In this document: one piece after another, positions 19,240 through 29,135 of the stretch
Position numbering within the stretch: the first letter of the stretch is position 1
How the letters are laid out: each line of letters begins with the position of its first letter
Assembly (NCBI GenBank): GCA_019359445.1
Contig: JAHHHJ010000004.1
Span: forward strand, 186,001 to 250,000
From: Kastovskya adunca ATA6-11-RM4
GTDB taxonomy: Bacteria > Cyanobacteriota > Cyanobacteriia > Cyanobacteriales > Coleofasciculaceae
Length of the DNA stretch: 64,000 bases
Direction of reading: 5' to 3'
Program-made: the position numbers and the translations under genes
Notes under the pieces: model-generated
Told to the model about the DNA's origin: nothing
Database searches by the model: none
What the model saw: only the letters and a program-made list of their open reading frames with translations

Positions 19240-19806
19240 TCTCTATGTTGTCGCTATTGACTGATGAACTCCCCTTGTTACACCTGGCTCTATTATTTTT
19301 ACAAACGTTCATTTTTTTGCTTCTTAGCTATATCAAGCTTCTTGCCTACACTCAGTTTGCGAACCAGAGCCATACCATAGTTAAAAGGACTTGTTTTTAT
19401 CTCAACGAGATCAAAATGAGGATTTCCTTTAATATACTTACCGATGACGTATCTGGAATCATCCCAACCTACACACTTCAGGATAAATATGGTAGAACAC
19501 GATATATCCACCATTTAATTTAAGCTTGAGCGTGAATAATTAAGTGTTTCAGAGCAGCAATTAAGTATTTCAGCAACTTTATTCTACTTTAGCTTATTTC
19601 AAAGAAGTTAATTATTTTCCGGATACTTCGTTAAACTCACTGTAAGTAGTTTTTGCAGAAAAACCTCTGCTGTAGCTCAGGTAGTATTTTTTCGCTCAAG
19701 TTCCCTTGACTCTAAAAATTTAAAGGAGAGTTTTCTTAGCGGGGCAAAGTTGGTGCATTTTAGAGTAATATTTGTAAAATAACTGTACAGCTAAAAGGTT
19801 ACAACT
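19240..19806. other. AT-rich intergenic region
   Basis: 567 bases separating a minus-strand GT2 and a plus-strand methyltransferase. Frames of 71-92 codons on both strands have no recognisable motif and no good ribosome binding site. It presumably contains divergent promoters; nothing more can be supported. Confidence 0.5.
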
Positions 19807-20592
19807 ATGTATGATGCGGTGTTAAGTCCAGTAAATGCACTCCTTTGGTTAAATAAGTATAAAGGTATTAAATCTGAGCTAGCCAATCTAGTGTTAGATA
19901 TAAAGACTGATTATTCTTATAATGAACGCTTAGTACATGCAACCGATGGAAGCTTGAAGTTTTCGGATGCCTACGTGCTTAAGAGCCTTCTTTATCAATA
20001 CAAACCAGCTAGAATACTAGAAGTTGGAAGTTTTCTCGGTTTTTCTACACGGTGGCTACTTGAAGTTTCATCACAATGGGGTGCGGAGGTAACAGCAGTC
20101 GATCCAAATGTTCGTCATAGAATTTTCGACGACCCTCAGTCTATTTTAAAAAAGCTCAATCAAAATTTTTATCCAGAAAATCTAGAAATAGTGCAAGGCT
20201 TTTTCGGCAACTATGGTGACTGCACTTACTTTGATTATGAAAACTATGAACCAAAACTGAGCAAAAGCGATATCGATAAACTAATGAAGGAAAGAAAAAT
20301 TATTGATGAAAACTGGGGGAGAAAGTTCGATTTTGTTTTCATTGATGGCGATCATGAATATAAAGCAGTGATGGAGAATTTTGCAATTGCTCTTAACTTG
20401 CTTAGCGATGGAGGATGCATCGCTTTTCACGACGTTCTTACTTGGAAAGGTGTAAACGATGCTCTTCAGGAACTGAGTTTAAAATACCAAAGTAAAGCAG
20501 AAGTTAAAATATATGGAAAGCTTGACAAACAAGTTTTAGAACGTGTATTTAACAAAAGCAACGATGGTATCGGTTCTTTTAGATTATTGTAA
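19807..20592 (+). CDS. Class I SAM-dependent methyltransferase
   Basis: A 261-residue Rossmann methyltransferase of the Methyltransf_24 type. Motif I is ILEVGSFLGFSTRWLLE (about residue 75), followed by the acidic AVDPN and, later, DFVFIDGDHEYKAVMENF with the metal-binding-like DGDH found in O-methyltransferases and cephalosporin hydroxylase-like enzymes. The gene is AT-rich and reads against its minus-strand neighbours. It could methylate a sugar in the surface polymer, as a cap or decoration; the substrate is unknown. Confidence 0.78.
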   Translation: MYDAVLSPVNALLWLNKYKGIKSELANLVLDIKTDYSYNERLVHATDGSLKFSDAYVLKSLLYQYKPARILEVGSFLGFSTRWLLEVSSQWGAEVTAVDPNVRHRIFDDPQSILKKLNQNFYPENLEIVQGFFGNYGDCTYFDYENYEPKLSKSDIDKLMKERKIIDENWGRKFDFVFIDGDHEYKAVMENFAIALNLLSDGGCIAFHDVLTWKGVNDALQELSLKYQSKAEVKIYGKLDKQVLERVFNKSNDGIGSFRLL

Positions 20593-20683
20593 CCAGCAGA
20601 ATTTTAGGATTAGTTAATTTTTTAGCCAGAGAAAGCTATAAAGACTTTACAAGTAGCTCAATCAAGCATTGGCTAAATATCTA

Positions 20684-21778
20684 TTAGAGCTTACTAATCC
20701 GATTTTCAAATACAGACAGAGCGGCAGCAACAACCTGATCCATGTTGTAATATTGATACTGGGCTAATCTTCCTATAAAAGTCACCGACTCAAGTTTTTC
20801 TGCTTCTTGTTTATATTGTTGAAACAAGGCACGATTTTCAGGTCTAGGAACTGGGTAATAAGGATCGCCCTCTGCTTGAGGATACTCATAGTATGTAGTT
20901 GTTTTGTGATGTTTTTGTCCCGTAATATGCTTAGACTCTACTATACGGGTAAAGTCGTATTCATTCGGATAGTTGACTACAGCAACAGGTTGAAAATACT
21001 CCTGGTCATGAGTTTGAAACTCAAAGCGTAAAGAGCGATAGGGAAGTTTGCCGTACTTGTAGCTAAAGAATTGATCGATTGGTCCGGTGTAGATTAGATG
21101 ATCGAATTTTAGCCAAGACTCAACTTCTTGGAAGCTGGTGTTGAGCATGACTTTGATGTTGGGATGAGCCAACATTTTTTCAAACATCCGGGTAAAACCA
21201 TGCAAGGGCATTAGCTGATATTTATCGCCAAAGTAACGGTTGTCTCTGTTAGTTCTTACCGGAATCCGAGCGCATACGGAAGCATCGAGTTCGTGAGGCC
21301 AAAGTTCCCACTGCTTATGGGTGTAATTCTTAAAGAACTTTTCGTATAAATCACGACCTACTTTACCAACGACAGCTTGTTCTGAATTTTCAATGCGATC
21401 GTACTTTTCTCTAACTTCTGCATAAAAATTTTGAAGCTCTTGGCTACTAAGATTTAAAGCATAAAGCTTGTTAATAGTATTAAGATTAAGCGGAATTGGA
21501 TACAAATCACCATCTACAGCAGCAAGCACTTGATGCTGATAAACTCGCCATTGGGTAAACTGTGAGAGATAGTCAATGACTTTTTTGCTATTAGTATGAA
21601 AAATATGAGCTCCATAATTATGGACTAGAACTCCGTCAGGGTTATAAGAATCGTAAGCATTACCACCAATATGATTGCGAACATCAATTAACAAAACTCT
21701 GCGATTCAGATTGGTGGCTATGCAATTGGCTAGAGTACATCCGGCAAAACCAGCACCGACAATTAAAAAGTCAAACAT
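20684..21778 (-). CDS. glf: UDP-galactopyranose mutase
   Basis: An FAD enzyme that converts UDP-galactopyranose to UDP-galactofuranose, the donor for galactofuranose (Galf) residues. 364 residues, close to bacterial Glf length. FAD-binding FLIVGAGFAGCTLAN at the start, the VHNYGAHIFHTNSKKV active-site region, the NYTHKQWELWPHELDAS block and PVRTNRDNRYFGDKY are all diagnostic. The stop codon of the upstream GlfT2-like gene overlaps its start by eight bases, so Galf donor and transferase are made together. Bacterial Galf is usually found in surface glycans. Confidence 0.95.
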   Translation of the reverse strand: MFDFLIVGAGFAGCTLANCIATNLNRRVLLIDVRNHIGGNAYDSYNPDGVLVHNYGAHIFHTNSKKVIDYLSQFTQWRVYQHQVLAAVDGDLYPIPLNLNTINKLYALNLSSQELQNFYAEVREKYDRIENSEQAVVGKVGRDLYEKFFKNYTHKQWELWPHELDASVCARIPVRTNRDNRYFGDKYQLMPLHGFTRMFEKMLAHPNIKVMLNTSFQEVESWLKFDHLIYTGPIDQFFSYKYGKLPYRSLRFEFQTHDQEYFQPVAVVNYPNEYDFTRIVESKHITGQKHHKTTTYYEYPQAEGDPYYPVPRPENRALFQQYKQEAEKLESVTFIGRLAQYQYYNMDQVVAAALSVFENRISKL

Positions 21779-23642
21779 TTTTTTGATTACTGTATTTATC
21801 TACTTCTAAGTAATTTTCCCAAAAAGCCTTGTTGGTGAGTTCAGGTAATGTCTGTCTGTAAAGACTACTGATTGTCGGAAACTTAAACAGTAGGATAAAC
21901 GCTAATACGACTATATTTTTAAGAATTTTAAAAAATTCTCCTCTCGCTAACTGAACTACAAAACCTTCTTGAGTACTTAAATTGTAATACAAAACTTTTT
22001 TAGCTCTAAAAGCGTTGATAGGACGATACCCCTGTATTGGAGCAATTTTATATCCCTTCTCAACTAACCTTTGATCGCTGTAGAAAAAAAACGAAGGCAA
22101 AAGATGACCGTTTAATGTTATTAATCTAAAAAGACGATGAATGGAGTTTTCAGATTCATGTATACTGTCACTATATTTCCCATAAATAAAGGGCATATCA
22201 GGATTCTTTACTGCTTTTTCTCCCATTTTTAAAATTTCTAGATTTTTTTCTTCTGGGTTTGTATTTTTTAAATAATCAGGACCCTGTAAGAAATCAGAAG
22301 CCGCCTTGAGAGCCAGTTGTGCGCTTTTGTATCTATAGCATAAGGCCTCTCGAAGACTCAATTTAACTAAATGCTTTACTGCATCTGTTTTGCTAAACAC
22401 TTCAGGATACAAACTACCAAGAATTAATTCATTTCTCCGGAAGTAGTAATTAAGACTAGGGGAATATTTGCTTTCTAAAGGTTCATGCCATACACATATT
22501 CCGTTGAGAGTTGTAATTTTTTGCTTTAGCCTCATAGGAAATTCCATGTCATCCATTTTGATGAAAAATGGATAAGGTAGATTAAACTCATCTACCGTTG
22601 ACAGAGGAAAACAAAAAAGCCACCAGCCATTATAGTTAATGTATTCTTCGATTTCATTAATTAAAACATTTTCTAAAGATCTTAAGTCTAGGTTGGCTTT
22701 TAGGCTAACTACTCCACTGTTCCATATAGCACCATTTTCCTGCTGAATATACTGAGTATCTAACTTTAACATGCTACCCCCAACGCAGAGGCTTTGATCG
22801 CTACTTGCTCTCAGAAAGTAATAAAATCTTTGAAAGACTTCTGGATCTACTACCACATCATCATCCATAAAGATGATGTGCGAAAATTCGTTTTTTTTGT
22901 TTAAAACTTCTATGAGCCCTCTAGTGTAACCTCCACTTCCACCTGCATTTTTATTTCTGATTAAATGAATTTTGGAGTTACTAAATTTTTTTAAGGTTCT
23001 ACCATTGTCAATGATAAATATTTCAAAGTTAGCTGCCACATCTGAATTGTTAAGTAAATAATTTTCTATTAAATGAATGTTTTTTTCAATGTAGAGTTCT
23101 CTTTTGTAGGTACATATAACAATAGCGAACTTTAATAACTCTGTTTCGGGAAGATTAGTAGGAGCGTAAAAATATCCACCACTTAATTGACAATCATCTT
23201 CTAAAACTTCAATTTCAACATACAATAAGCCTTCATAGGAAGATATATCTATGTTTGTTATTATATTTTCTAAAGTTTCTTCTTTAAAAGAAATGACTTT
23301 TTGATCTACCAATTTTACGCTTTGAGAAAAATTAGTTTTATTTAAAAGCTTAACTTTAAATTTACCTTTTAAATTTAAAGCAACTCCCAAACTTTTAATT
23401 GTAGTATATTTTTTCCACTTGCTTACTGAAAATAAATTAAAGTAAGTACTAAAAGAGACAACTTCACCCTTATAAAATTCCAATTTATTGTTTTGGTAAT
23501 TAAAAAAACTTTTTCTATTTCCTCTAAAAAACAGTTTATCAACAGTACATGTTCCCGACCTAGGTAGTGCTAAATTTTGTAATTTAACTATAGTAGTTGT
23601 GTCAGGAATAGCTTTAGCTGTTGAATTTAGTAATCCTGTCAT
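21771..23642 (-). CDS. GlfT2-like galactofuranosyltransferase
   Basis: A 623-residue GT2 enzyme with the domain order of mycobacterial GlfT2: an N-terminal beta-rich domain (about 1-165), the GT-A domain starting FAIVICTYKRELYIEKN, glycine loop RNKNAGGSGGYTRG, metal triad IIFMDDDVVVDP, a NGWWLFCFP substrate-site motif, KMDDMEFPMRLKQK with the presumed base, VWHEP, and a long C-terminal helical domain. GlfT2 adds Galf in alternating linkages, so this may build a Galf backbone; linkage here is unknown. Overlap with glf supports the call. The gene is strongly AT-rich. Confidence 0.9.
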   Translation of the reverse strand: MTGLLNSTAKAIPDTTTIVKLQNLALPRSGTCTVDKLFFRGNRKSFFNYQNNKLEFYKGEVVSFSTYFNLFSVSKWKKYTTIKSLGVALNLKGKFKVKLLNKTNFSQSVKLVDQKVISFKEETLENIITNIDISSYEGLLYVEIEVLEDDCQLSGGYFYAPTNLPETELLKFAIVICTYKRELYIEKNIHLIENYLLNNSDVAANFEIFIIDNGRTLKKFSNSKIHLIRNKNAGGSGGYTRGLIEVLNKKNEFSHIIFMDDDVVVDPEVFQRFYYFLRASSDQSLCVGGSMLKLDTQYIQQENGAIWNSGVVSLKANLDLRSLENVLINEIEEYINYNGWWLFCFPLSTVDEFNLPYPFFIKMDDMEFPMRLKQKITTLNGICVWHEPLESKYSPSLNYYFRRNELILGSLYPEVFSKTDAVKHLVKLSLREALCYRYKSAQLALKAASDFLQGPDYLKNTNPEEKNLEILKMGEKAVKNPDMPFIYGKYSDSIHESENSIHRLFRLITLNGHLLPSFFFYSDQRLVEKGYKIAPIQGYRPINAFRAKKVLYYNLSTQEGFVVQLARGEFFKILKNIVVLAFILLFKFPTISSLYRQTLPELTNKAFWENYLEVDKYSNQKNV

Positions 23643-23662
23643 ATTATTTTCCTTATAGCCTA

Positions 23663-25966
23663 TTAATGTGGGTTTTTAGTTAATCCCAAAGTTCGTTTAA
23701 TGATAAACCATTGCTTCCTAAATTTCCAGAATTTAGAGGATTCCATAGCCTGTATTCTTTGGGCTAGTTGCTTGGATTCCAACACTGAAGTATTTTTCTC
23801 TTGCTCTAGAGACTTTTTCTGCTCCCATAACTCTCGATTTTCCCAGAATAGTCTCCCCTGTTCTTGCTCTAAGTGTAGATATTCCACGGCTAAGACTAAC
23901 ATTTCCTCTGCCATTGCTGAATCAATCACTGGTTGAGGGTTGTTTTTATGGATTTCTAATGCCTCTGCGAAAATAGCTGACATTTGTTCAGCCATTGCTT
24001 GTAGTGGAAACAACTCAACTACTCGCTGGCGAGCTAGGGAACCAACTTTATGGCGTAAGCCTGCATCCTGGATTAAAGGAGTTAGAACTTTAAGGTATTC
24101 CTGAACTTCCTCGATACCACCTTTAGCCTTAGGAACTAGAAATCCCGTCTCCGGTGTCACTAACTCCCTCTGCCCTCCAACATCTGAAGCTACTATTGGC
24201 AACTGCATTGCCATAGCTTCGTAAATTGCTACAGCAATTCCTTCATACTCTGTTGGCAATAACAAAATATCAGCAGCAGAGTAGAAACTCAGCATTTCTT
24301 CTGGCTCTACGGGTGGCAAGACATGAAAAACTGAATCCAAATTAAACTGCTTAATTCGCTCTTGGAATTGGGAAAGTAAGGAACCGTTCCCTAGAACAAC
24401 AACCTGAATAGGCAAAGATTGATTGACTAATTCTTTGACAATGTCTACTAAAAAAAGGGGGCGCTTTTGAAACTCTAGTCTCGCTGGAAATAAACAAACT
24501 ACTGCATCTTCAGGAATTTCAAGCTTACGTCGTAATCTCTTTCTTTCTTTTAAATTGAATTGCCACTTATTGCTGTCTACATTTGTACAACAAATCCTCA
24601 ATTTATCTTGTGTGTTAGGATTAATGGTTTGATAATACTTAGCCAGATACTTAGAAGTTACTACTTGGCAATCTAGAAATTTACTGAGTTGACAGGAAAT
24701 TCTGGGAAAACCTATACCACGCCAGCCAGGGTCATCTGTATGAACAAAATCAACAAAAGCTACATGAGGAAATTCAGCTCGAAGTAAAGGCAGAAAATAG
24801 TAGGCTATGTAAGAGTTAGCAATTAAGACAGTGTCAATCTGACGAGATTCAATAATGTATTTTGTAAATGCAAGCCAGTGATGCTCACGTAAGAAATTGG
24901 GTAAGTGAAATATATCGGGAGTGAGGGCATCAAAATGCTTGTGCCAAGGATGGTTAGAACCGACAGTTGTAGCAATAGTAAATTTGTAATTTTGCTTTGT
25001 TAGCAAAGTAACTAAATCTAGATTGAACTTGTTGGCTCCATCTACTTCAAGCCAAAAAAAGAAACAGAGAATTTTTTTAGAATTTTGATTGCATGGAAGC
25101 TGATTCTGAAGCAAAAAATTAAACTTTATTTTATTTGTATCAAAATAAGATCTTTTTAAAAGGTAGTTAAGTATATTATCTTGCAAAAAAGAATTTTTAT
25201 ACTGCGATTGAATAAGTTTAGCAGTGTGTTGTTTTTCAATAATACTGGTACCTGATTTTTCTAATATACTTGAATGATTGCGGTAATAACATAAATATTC
25301 AGGTATCGTCCACCCCTTTTGATCGCTTGTTATTGCTCTTAACCATCTCTCCCAATCTTCATAAAACTTTAAGCCTTCATCAAATCCACCCAAGGCATCA
25401 AAATCTGCTTTTCTATACAGTAGCATTGAAGCGAGCCATTCCTGTTGAATAAATTGAGTGGATCTTGTAAAACCTTCATTAGAATAGTACTCTTCATCGT
25501 GAAATCCAATTTGATAAGAATTAACGAAGGAAAGTTCAGGATGAGTTTCTAAAAGTAAAACACACTTTTCTATATAAGTTAAATCAACTAAATTATCAAA
25601 ATCTAAAAAAATTAAGTACTTACCTACAGCTTGAGCAACAGCTTTGTTACGAGCAGCAGCTAAGCCTTTACTTTCCTGATGATAAATGGTTTTAATCTTC
25701 AAAGAGCGGTGAGGCAGAGAATCAAAAATAGAAATTGCTGCTGGCTCGGTCGAGCAGTCATCAACAATAATCCATTCAAAGTTTTGAAAGCTTTGGTCGA
25801 TTACTGACTTATAGGTTTCTTCAAAACAGATGTGAGCGTTGAAGAAGAAAGAAATTATAGAAACAACCGGACTGGTAGAAGTTGAGGAATTATAAAAATT
25901 ATACTCTCTCTGTTTGAGTTTATTTATAAAGGTATTGAATTTTTCGCTGGGTTGAACTAGGGACAT
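23663..25966 (-). CDS. Bifunctional GT2-GT4 glycosyltransferase with SSKFW tail
   Basis: A 767-residue fusion. Residues about 33-250 are a GT2 domain (VSIISFFFNAHICFEETY, VDDCSTEP, FLDFDNLVDL, YEDWERWLRA). Residues about 300-650 are a GT4 domain (VCLFPARLEFQKRPLFLVDI, LLPTEYEGIAVAIYEAMAMQ with the E-x7-E motif). The end is a Glu/Gln-rich helix (about 685-740) followed by the tail MESSKFWKFRKQWFIIKR (from residue 741). Two catalytic domains in one chain suggest two consecutive sugar additions. The tail also ends two GT2 proteins and a sulfotransferase in this island. Confidence 0.87.
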   Translation of the reverse strand: MSLVQPSEKFNTFINKLKQREYNFYNSSTSTSPVVSIISFFFNAHICFEETYKSVIDQSFQNFEWIIVDDCSTEPAAISIFDSLPHRSLKIKTIYHQESKGLAAARNKAVAQAVGKYLIFLDFDNLVDLTYIEKCVLLLETHPELSFVNSYQIGFHDEEYYSNEGFTRSTQFIQQEWLASMLLYRKADFDALGGFDEGLKFYEDWERWLRAITSDQKGWTIPEYLCYYRNHSSILEKSGTSIIEKQHTAKLIQSQYKNSFLQDNILNYLLKRSYFDTNKIKFNFLLQNQLPCNQNSKKILCFFFWLEVDGANKFNLDLVTLLTKQNYKFTIATTVGSNHPWHKHFDALTPDIFHLPNFLREHHWLAFTKYIIESRQIDTVLIANSYIAYYFLPLLRAEFPHVAFVDFVHTDDPGWRGIGFPRISCQLSKFLDCQVVTSKYLAKYYQTINPNTQDKLRICCTNVDSNKWQFNLKERKRLRRKLEIPEDAVVCLFPARLEFQKRPLFLVDIVKELVNQSLPIQVVVLGNGSLLSQFQERIKQFNLDSVFHVLPPVEPEEMLSFYSAADILLLPTEYEGIAVAIYEAMAMQLPIVASDVGGQRELVTPETGFLVPKAKGGIEEVQEYLKVLTPLIQDAGLRHKVGSLARQRVVELFPLQAMAEQMSAIFAEALEIHKNNPQPVIDSAMAEEMLVLAVEYLHLEQEQGRLFWENRELWEQKKSLEQEKNTSVLESKQLAQRIQAMESSKFWKFRKQWFIIKRTLGLTKNPH

Positions 25967-26060
25967 AAAACGAAACTTTCTAGATGGTAAAATTGTTCAG
26001 TGATTTTTGAGGAAATTACCAGCCTTTTCACAAGTTTCTAAGTTAAGTACTGTCGCTTCT

Positions 26061-27134
26061 TTACTCATTTTTTCTTAATCCGGCAGATTGTTTCAATCGG
26101 AACCATGCTTTTCTCAACTGCCAAAACTTACTACTCTGCATTGCGACAATCTGCTGTTGCGATCGCTCTAAGTTTACCTGAGTTTGCTGGAGTTGGGATT
26201 GCGACCAATCGAGTTTTGTCTTAAATTCCTGAATATACCCACCTAGCTTTGAGGCAGCAAGGGTTAAATCTCGATTTCTTCCACGCCAGCCATCCAGAAA
26301 TTTGCAAATTTGTAGCGTATAATCCAAATCTAGGAAATTCCGAGAAATAAAATAATTAAATAAACCCAATACGACTCTATCTTCTAGATTACGTTGCTCT
26401 AAATCTGCTAGGTCTAACTTATTAATAATGTCATCCCAAACCTGGCTAACTTCTGTGAGGTAATATAGATCGTCATATTTTTGACTCTCGTTACTTTGGT
26501 GCCATCTGTAATATCCCAATACTTCCTGAAGAAAGTAGACATCGGCAACCAGACCCACTCTCAGCCACATTTCAAAATCGCCAACATAGGAATAGCGGCA
26601 ATTAAATAGTCCTACTTTCTCTATAACTTGTCTTCTCAAAAAGACAAAGGGACAACAGATGTCATTGTTCGGGGTAACTTTATTAATCACCCACTCTCTT
26701 GCTGGTTCTAAAACATCTTCAGAATACTTTGCCCACGGCCAGTTCAGTTGATTATAATCATCATCAATGACTTCTACTGAAGACGCTACTAGACCAACAC
26801 TAGGATAAGAATCTAGAATATTAACTTTTTCTTCTATGTTTTTGGGTAACATGACATCATCCTGACCCAGAACATTGATGTATTCGCCAGACGAGCGTTC
26901 AATACATTTATTGAAGTTTGCAAATAGTCCTACGCGGGTTGGATTTTTGAAGTAACGAATTCTTTGATCCTTAGCTGCATAATTAGCGACAATTTCAGGG
27001 GTTTCGTCTGTTGACGCGTCGTCTGAAATGATCAGTTCAAAATCCTGAAACGTTTGATTAAGAACGCTGTCTATGGCTTGAGAAAGAAATTTTTGCGAGT
27101 TATAGGTGGGAATTCCCACGCTCACTTTAGGCAT
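26061..27134 (-). CDS. Glycosyltransferase family 2 with SSKFW tail
   Basis: A 357-residue GT2. KVSVGIPTYNSQKFLSQAID, SDDASTDETPEIV, the metal-site NVLGQDDVMLP, CCPFVFLRRQVIEKVG and YVGDFEMWLRVGLVAD are conserved GT-A elements. Residues about 300-331 are a Gln-rich helix (QSQLQQTQVNLERSQQQ), then the shared tail MQSSKFWQLRKAWFRLKQ starting at residue 332. It sits between the GT2-GT4 fusion and rfbA. The QSQLQQTQ wording matches the repeat helix of the sulfotransferase at 37-38.5 kb, implying module exchange between them. Confidence 0.88.
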   Translation of the reverse strand: MPKVSVGIPTYNSQKFLSQAIDSVLNQTFQDFELIISDDASTDETPEIVANYAAKDQRIRYFKNPTRVGLFANFNKCIERSSGEYINVLGQDDVMLPKNIEEKVNILDSYPSVGLVASSVEVIDDDYNQLNWPWAKYSEDVLEPAREWVINKVTPNNDICCPFVFLRRQVIEKVGLFNCRYSYVGDFEMWLRVGLVADVYFLQEVLGYYRWHQSNESQKYDDLYYLTEVSQVWDDIINKLDLADLEQRNLEDRVVLGLFNYFISRNFLDLDYTLQICKFLDGWRGRNRDLTLAASKLGGYIQEFKTKLDWSQSQLQQTQVNLERSQQQIVAMQSSKFWQLRKAWFRLKQSAGLRKNE

Positions 27135-27178
27135 ATTGTCAATATTCTATTTGGGGCAAGAGAAACTTAATAGGTAAG

Positions 27179-28255
27179 TTACATGATCTGGATTTGGCAA
27201 TCGTCGCCAATCATAAACCTTAAAGCTTTGGGGCGTCTGGGAGCAACAGTTAGGGTGGCGCGTTGTCCAATGACGCTATCAACAATGCGTTGATGAATGT
27301 CCGCGACTTTTGCGTCTTGTAAGATAACGCTATGTTCCAAATCAGTATCAATCAAGGTCACTCGATCGGCGATGCTGCTGTAGGGACCAATAAAGCAGTT
27401 TTCTAAGTGGCAGTCTTCTCCAATAATTACTGGGCCGCGAACGGTACAATTAATCAGTTTTGAGCCAGAACCAATTTGGACTCGTCCAATTACCTGAGTC
27501 TGGTCATCAACTTGACCCAGTATACAGGGGGTAAGTTGGGTATCCAGGATGATTCTGTTGGCTTCTAGCAGGTCGTCTTTTTTCCCGGTATCCAGCCACC
27601 AACCTTCGAGTTTGCAGGCTGCTACTTGCTTTTGCTGGTCGATTAGGCATTGAATGGCATCAGTGATTTCTAGTTCGCCTCTAGCAGAGGGTTGGATGCA
27701 GGCGATCGCATCATGGATGATCGGGGAAAAGAAGTAAACCCCAACTAAGGCAAGATTTGATGGGGGAACGAGGGGTTTTTCGACTAACTGCAACACGCGC
27801 CCTTTTTCATCTAACTTGGCGACACCAAAGGCGCTGGGATTGAGCACTGGACGCAGGAGGAGCAAAGCGTCGTGGTTTTCTTGGATAAATTCTTTAAGAA
27901 AGTAAGTGAGGTCGCCTTGTTGGATTAAGTTGTCGCCTAAGTACATGAGAAAGGGAGAATTTTCCAAAAAAGACTGGGCGACTTTGACGGCGTGGGCAAG
28001 TCCGGCGGGTTGCTCTTGCAGAATGTAGGTAATCTTGGCTCCGAAGCGATCGCCTGTTCCGGTTTTGGCTTGCACTTCTTTGCCCGTTTCGGGGCTGATA
28101 ATGATGCCAATGTCGGTGATGCCAGCAGCGACGATCGCTTCAATGCCATACCAGAGGATTGGTTTGTTGGCTACTGGTACTAGTTGTTTAGCACCAGTAT
28201 AGGTAAGAGGTCGCAGGCGCGTGCCTTTACCGCCGGAGAGGATAAGCGCTTTCAT
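27179..28255 (-). CDS. rfbA: Glucose-1-phosphate thymidylyltransferase (long form)
   Basis: Makes dTDP-glucose from glucose-1-phosphate and dTTP, the first step to dTDP-L-rhamnose. GGKGTRLRPLTYTGAKQLVP is the nucleotide- and phosphate-binding signature; YLGDNLIQQG and EKPLVPPSNLALVGVYFF are further family blocks. At 358 residues it is the long form with a C-terminal left-handed beta-helix (about 250-358: hexapeptide repeats around INCTVRGPVIIGEDCHLENC), unlike the 290-residue RmlA. The start overlaps the end of rfbD by 29 bases. Confidence 0.92.
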   Translation of the reverse strand: MKALILSGGKGTRLRPLTYTGAKQLVPVANKPILWYGIEAIVAAGITDIGIIISPETGKEVQAKTGTGDRFGAKITYILQEQPAGLAHAVKVAQSFLENSPFLMYLGDNLIQQGDLTYFLKEFIQENHDALLLLRPVLNPSAFGVAKLDEKGRVLQLVEKPLVPPSNLALVGVYFFSPIIHDAIACIQPSARGELEITDAIQCLIDQQKQVAACKLEGWWLDTGKKDDLLEANRIILDTQLTPCILGQVDDQTQVIGRVQIGSGSKLINCTVRGPVIIGEDCHLENCFIGPYSSIADRVTLIDTDLEHSVILQDAKVADIHQRIVDSVIGQRATLTVAPRRPKALRFMIGDDCQIQIM

Positions 28256-29135
28256 AGGTACGGGCGTAAAGTTCTCTGAGCATCTGCCTTAGTCCCTGTC
28301 GCCAGTGAGGGGGATAAGTTCCTAAAATCGTTGATATTTTCCCACAGGAGAGGACAGAATAGGCAGGGCGACGAGCGGGAGTGGGATATTCTGCTGTGGT
28401 GATGGGGACAACCTGCTGAACTTTCAAAGGAAAGCCTAGTTGTTGGGCTTCTTCAAAGATAGCAATAGCGAAGTCGTACCAACTAGCAACACCGCTGTTG
28501 GTGTAGTGGTAGGTTCCGGCAAGTTCTGAGGTCAGTTTGGGTACGAGTTGGGCGATCGCGTTTGCTAAGTCTCCTGTCCAGGTAGGGCTGCCAATCTGAT
28601 CGGCAACGACGCGGAGTTCCTCCCGTTCGGCACCCAATTTGAGCATGGTTTTGACAAAGTTACTCTTGCCGTGGGTGCCATAAACCCAGGCGGTTCTCAG
28701 GATGAGGTGATGGAGGCAGTTTTCCCGAACGGCTTGCTCGCCTGCGAGTTTGGTTTTGCCGTAGACGCTTAGGGGGTTGGTTGCATTGCTTTCTCGGTAG
28801 GGGTGGCTGTGGTTGCCATCAAACACGTAATCCGTGGAGATGTGAATCAGGAAGGCTCCCAGTTTTTGGGCTTCCTGGGCGAGGATGCTGGGTGCGATCG
28901 CATTAACCGCTTTGGCAAGTTCCGGTTCGCTCTCAGCTTTGTCTACAGCCGTATAAGCAGCAGCGTTAATAATTAGGTCAGGTTGGATTTCGTCAACGAA
29001 GGAGCGGAGGTTGTCTGGTTCGGCAAAATTAACCCTTTGGCTACCTACACCAATTACCTCTCCTAAGGATTGAAGAGCGGGCTGTAACTCCTGTCCGAGT
29101 TGACCTGTGCTGCCAAGCAGTAAGATACGTTTCAT
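28227..29135 (-). CDS. rfbD: dTDP-4-dehydrorhamnose reductase
   Basis: Last enzyme of dTDP-L-rhamnose synthesis, NAD(P)H-dependent, 302 residues. N-terminal LLLGSTGQLGQELQPAL nucleotide motif, IINAAAYTAVDKAESEPELA, HISTDYVFDG and YGKTKLAGEQAV with the catalytic Tyr-x3-Lys, and the AWVYGTHGKSNFVKTML block. It overlaps rfbC (four bases) on one side and rfbA on the other, forming a coupled rfbC-D-A operon. rfbB, the dehydratase between RfbA and RfbC/D in the pathway, is not in the window. Confidence 0.95.
   Translation of the reverse strand: MKRILLLGSTGQLGQELQPALQSLGEVIGVGSQRVNFAEPDNLRSFVDEIQPDLIINAAAYTAVDKAESEPELAKAVNAIAPSILAQEAQKLGAFLIHISTDYVFDGNHSHPYRESNATNPLSVYGKTKLAGEQAVRENCLHHLILRTAWVYGTHGKSNFVKTMLKLGAEREELRVVADQIGSPTWTGDLANAIAQLVPKLTSELAGTYHYTNSGVASWYDFAIAIFEEAQQLGFPLKVQQVVPITTAEYPTPARRPAYSVLSCGKISTILGTYPPHWRQGLRQMLRELYARTYESAYPLRR

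Noticed and set aside
19245-19523. 92-codon plus-strand and 71-codon minus-strand frames in the AT-rich gap
   Set aside because: No conserved motif, no clear ribosome binding site, and they overlap each other.
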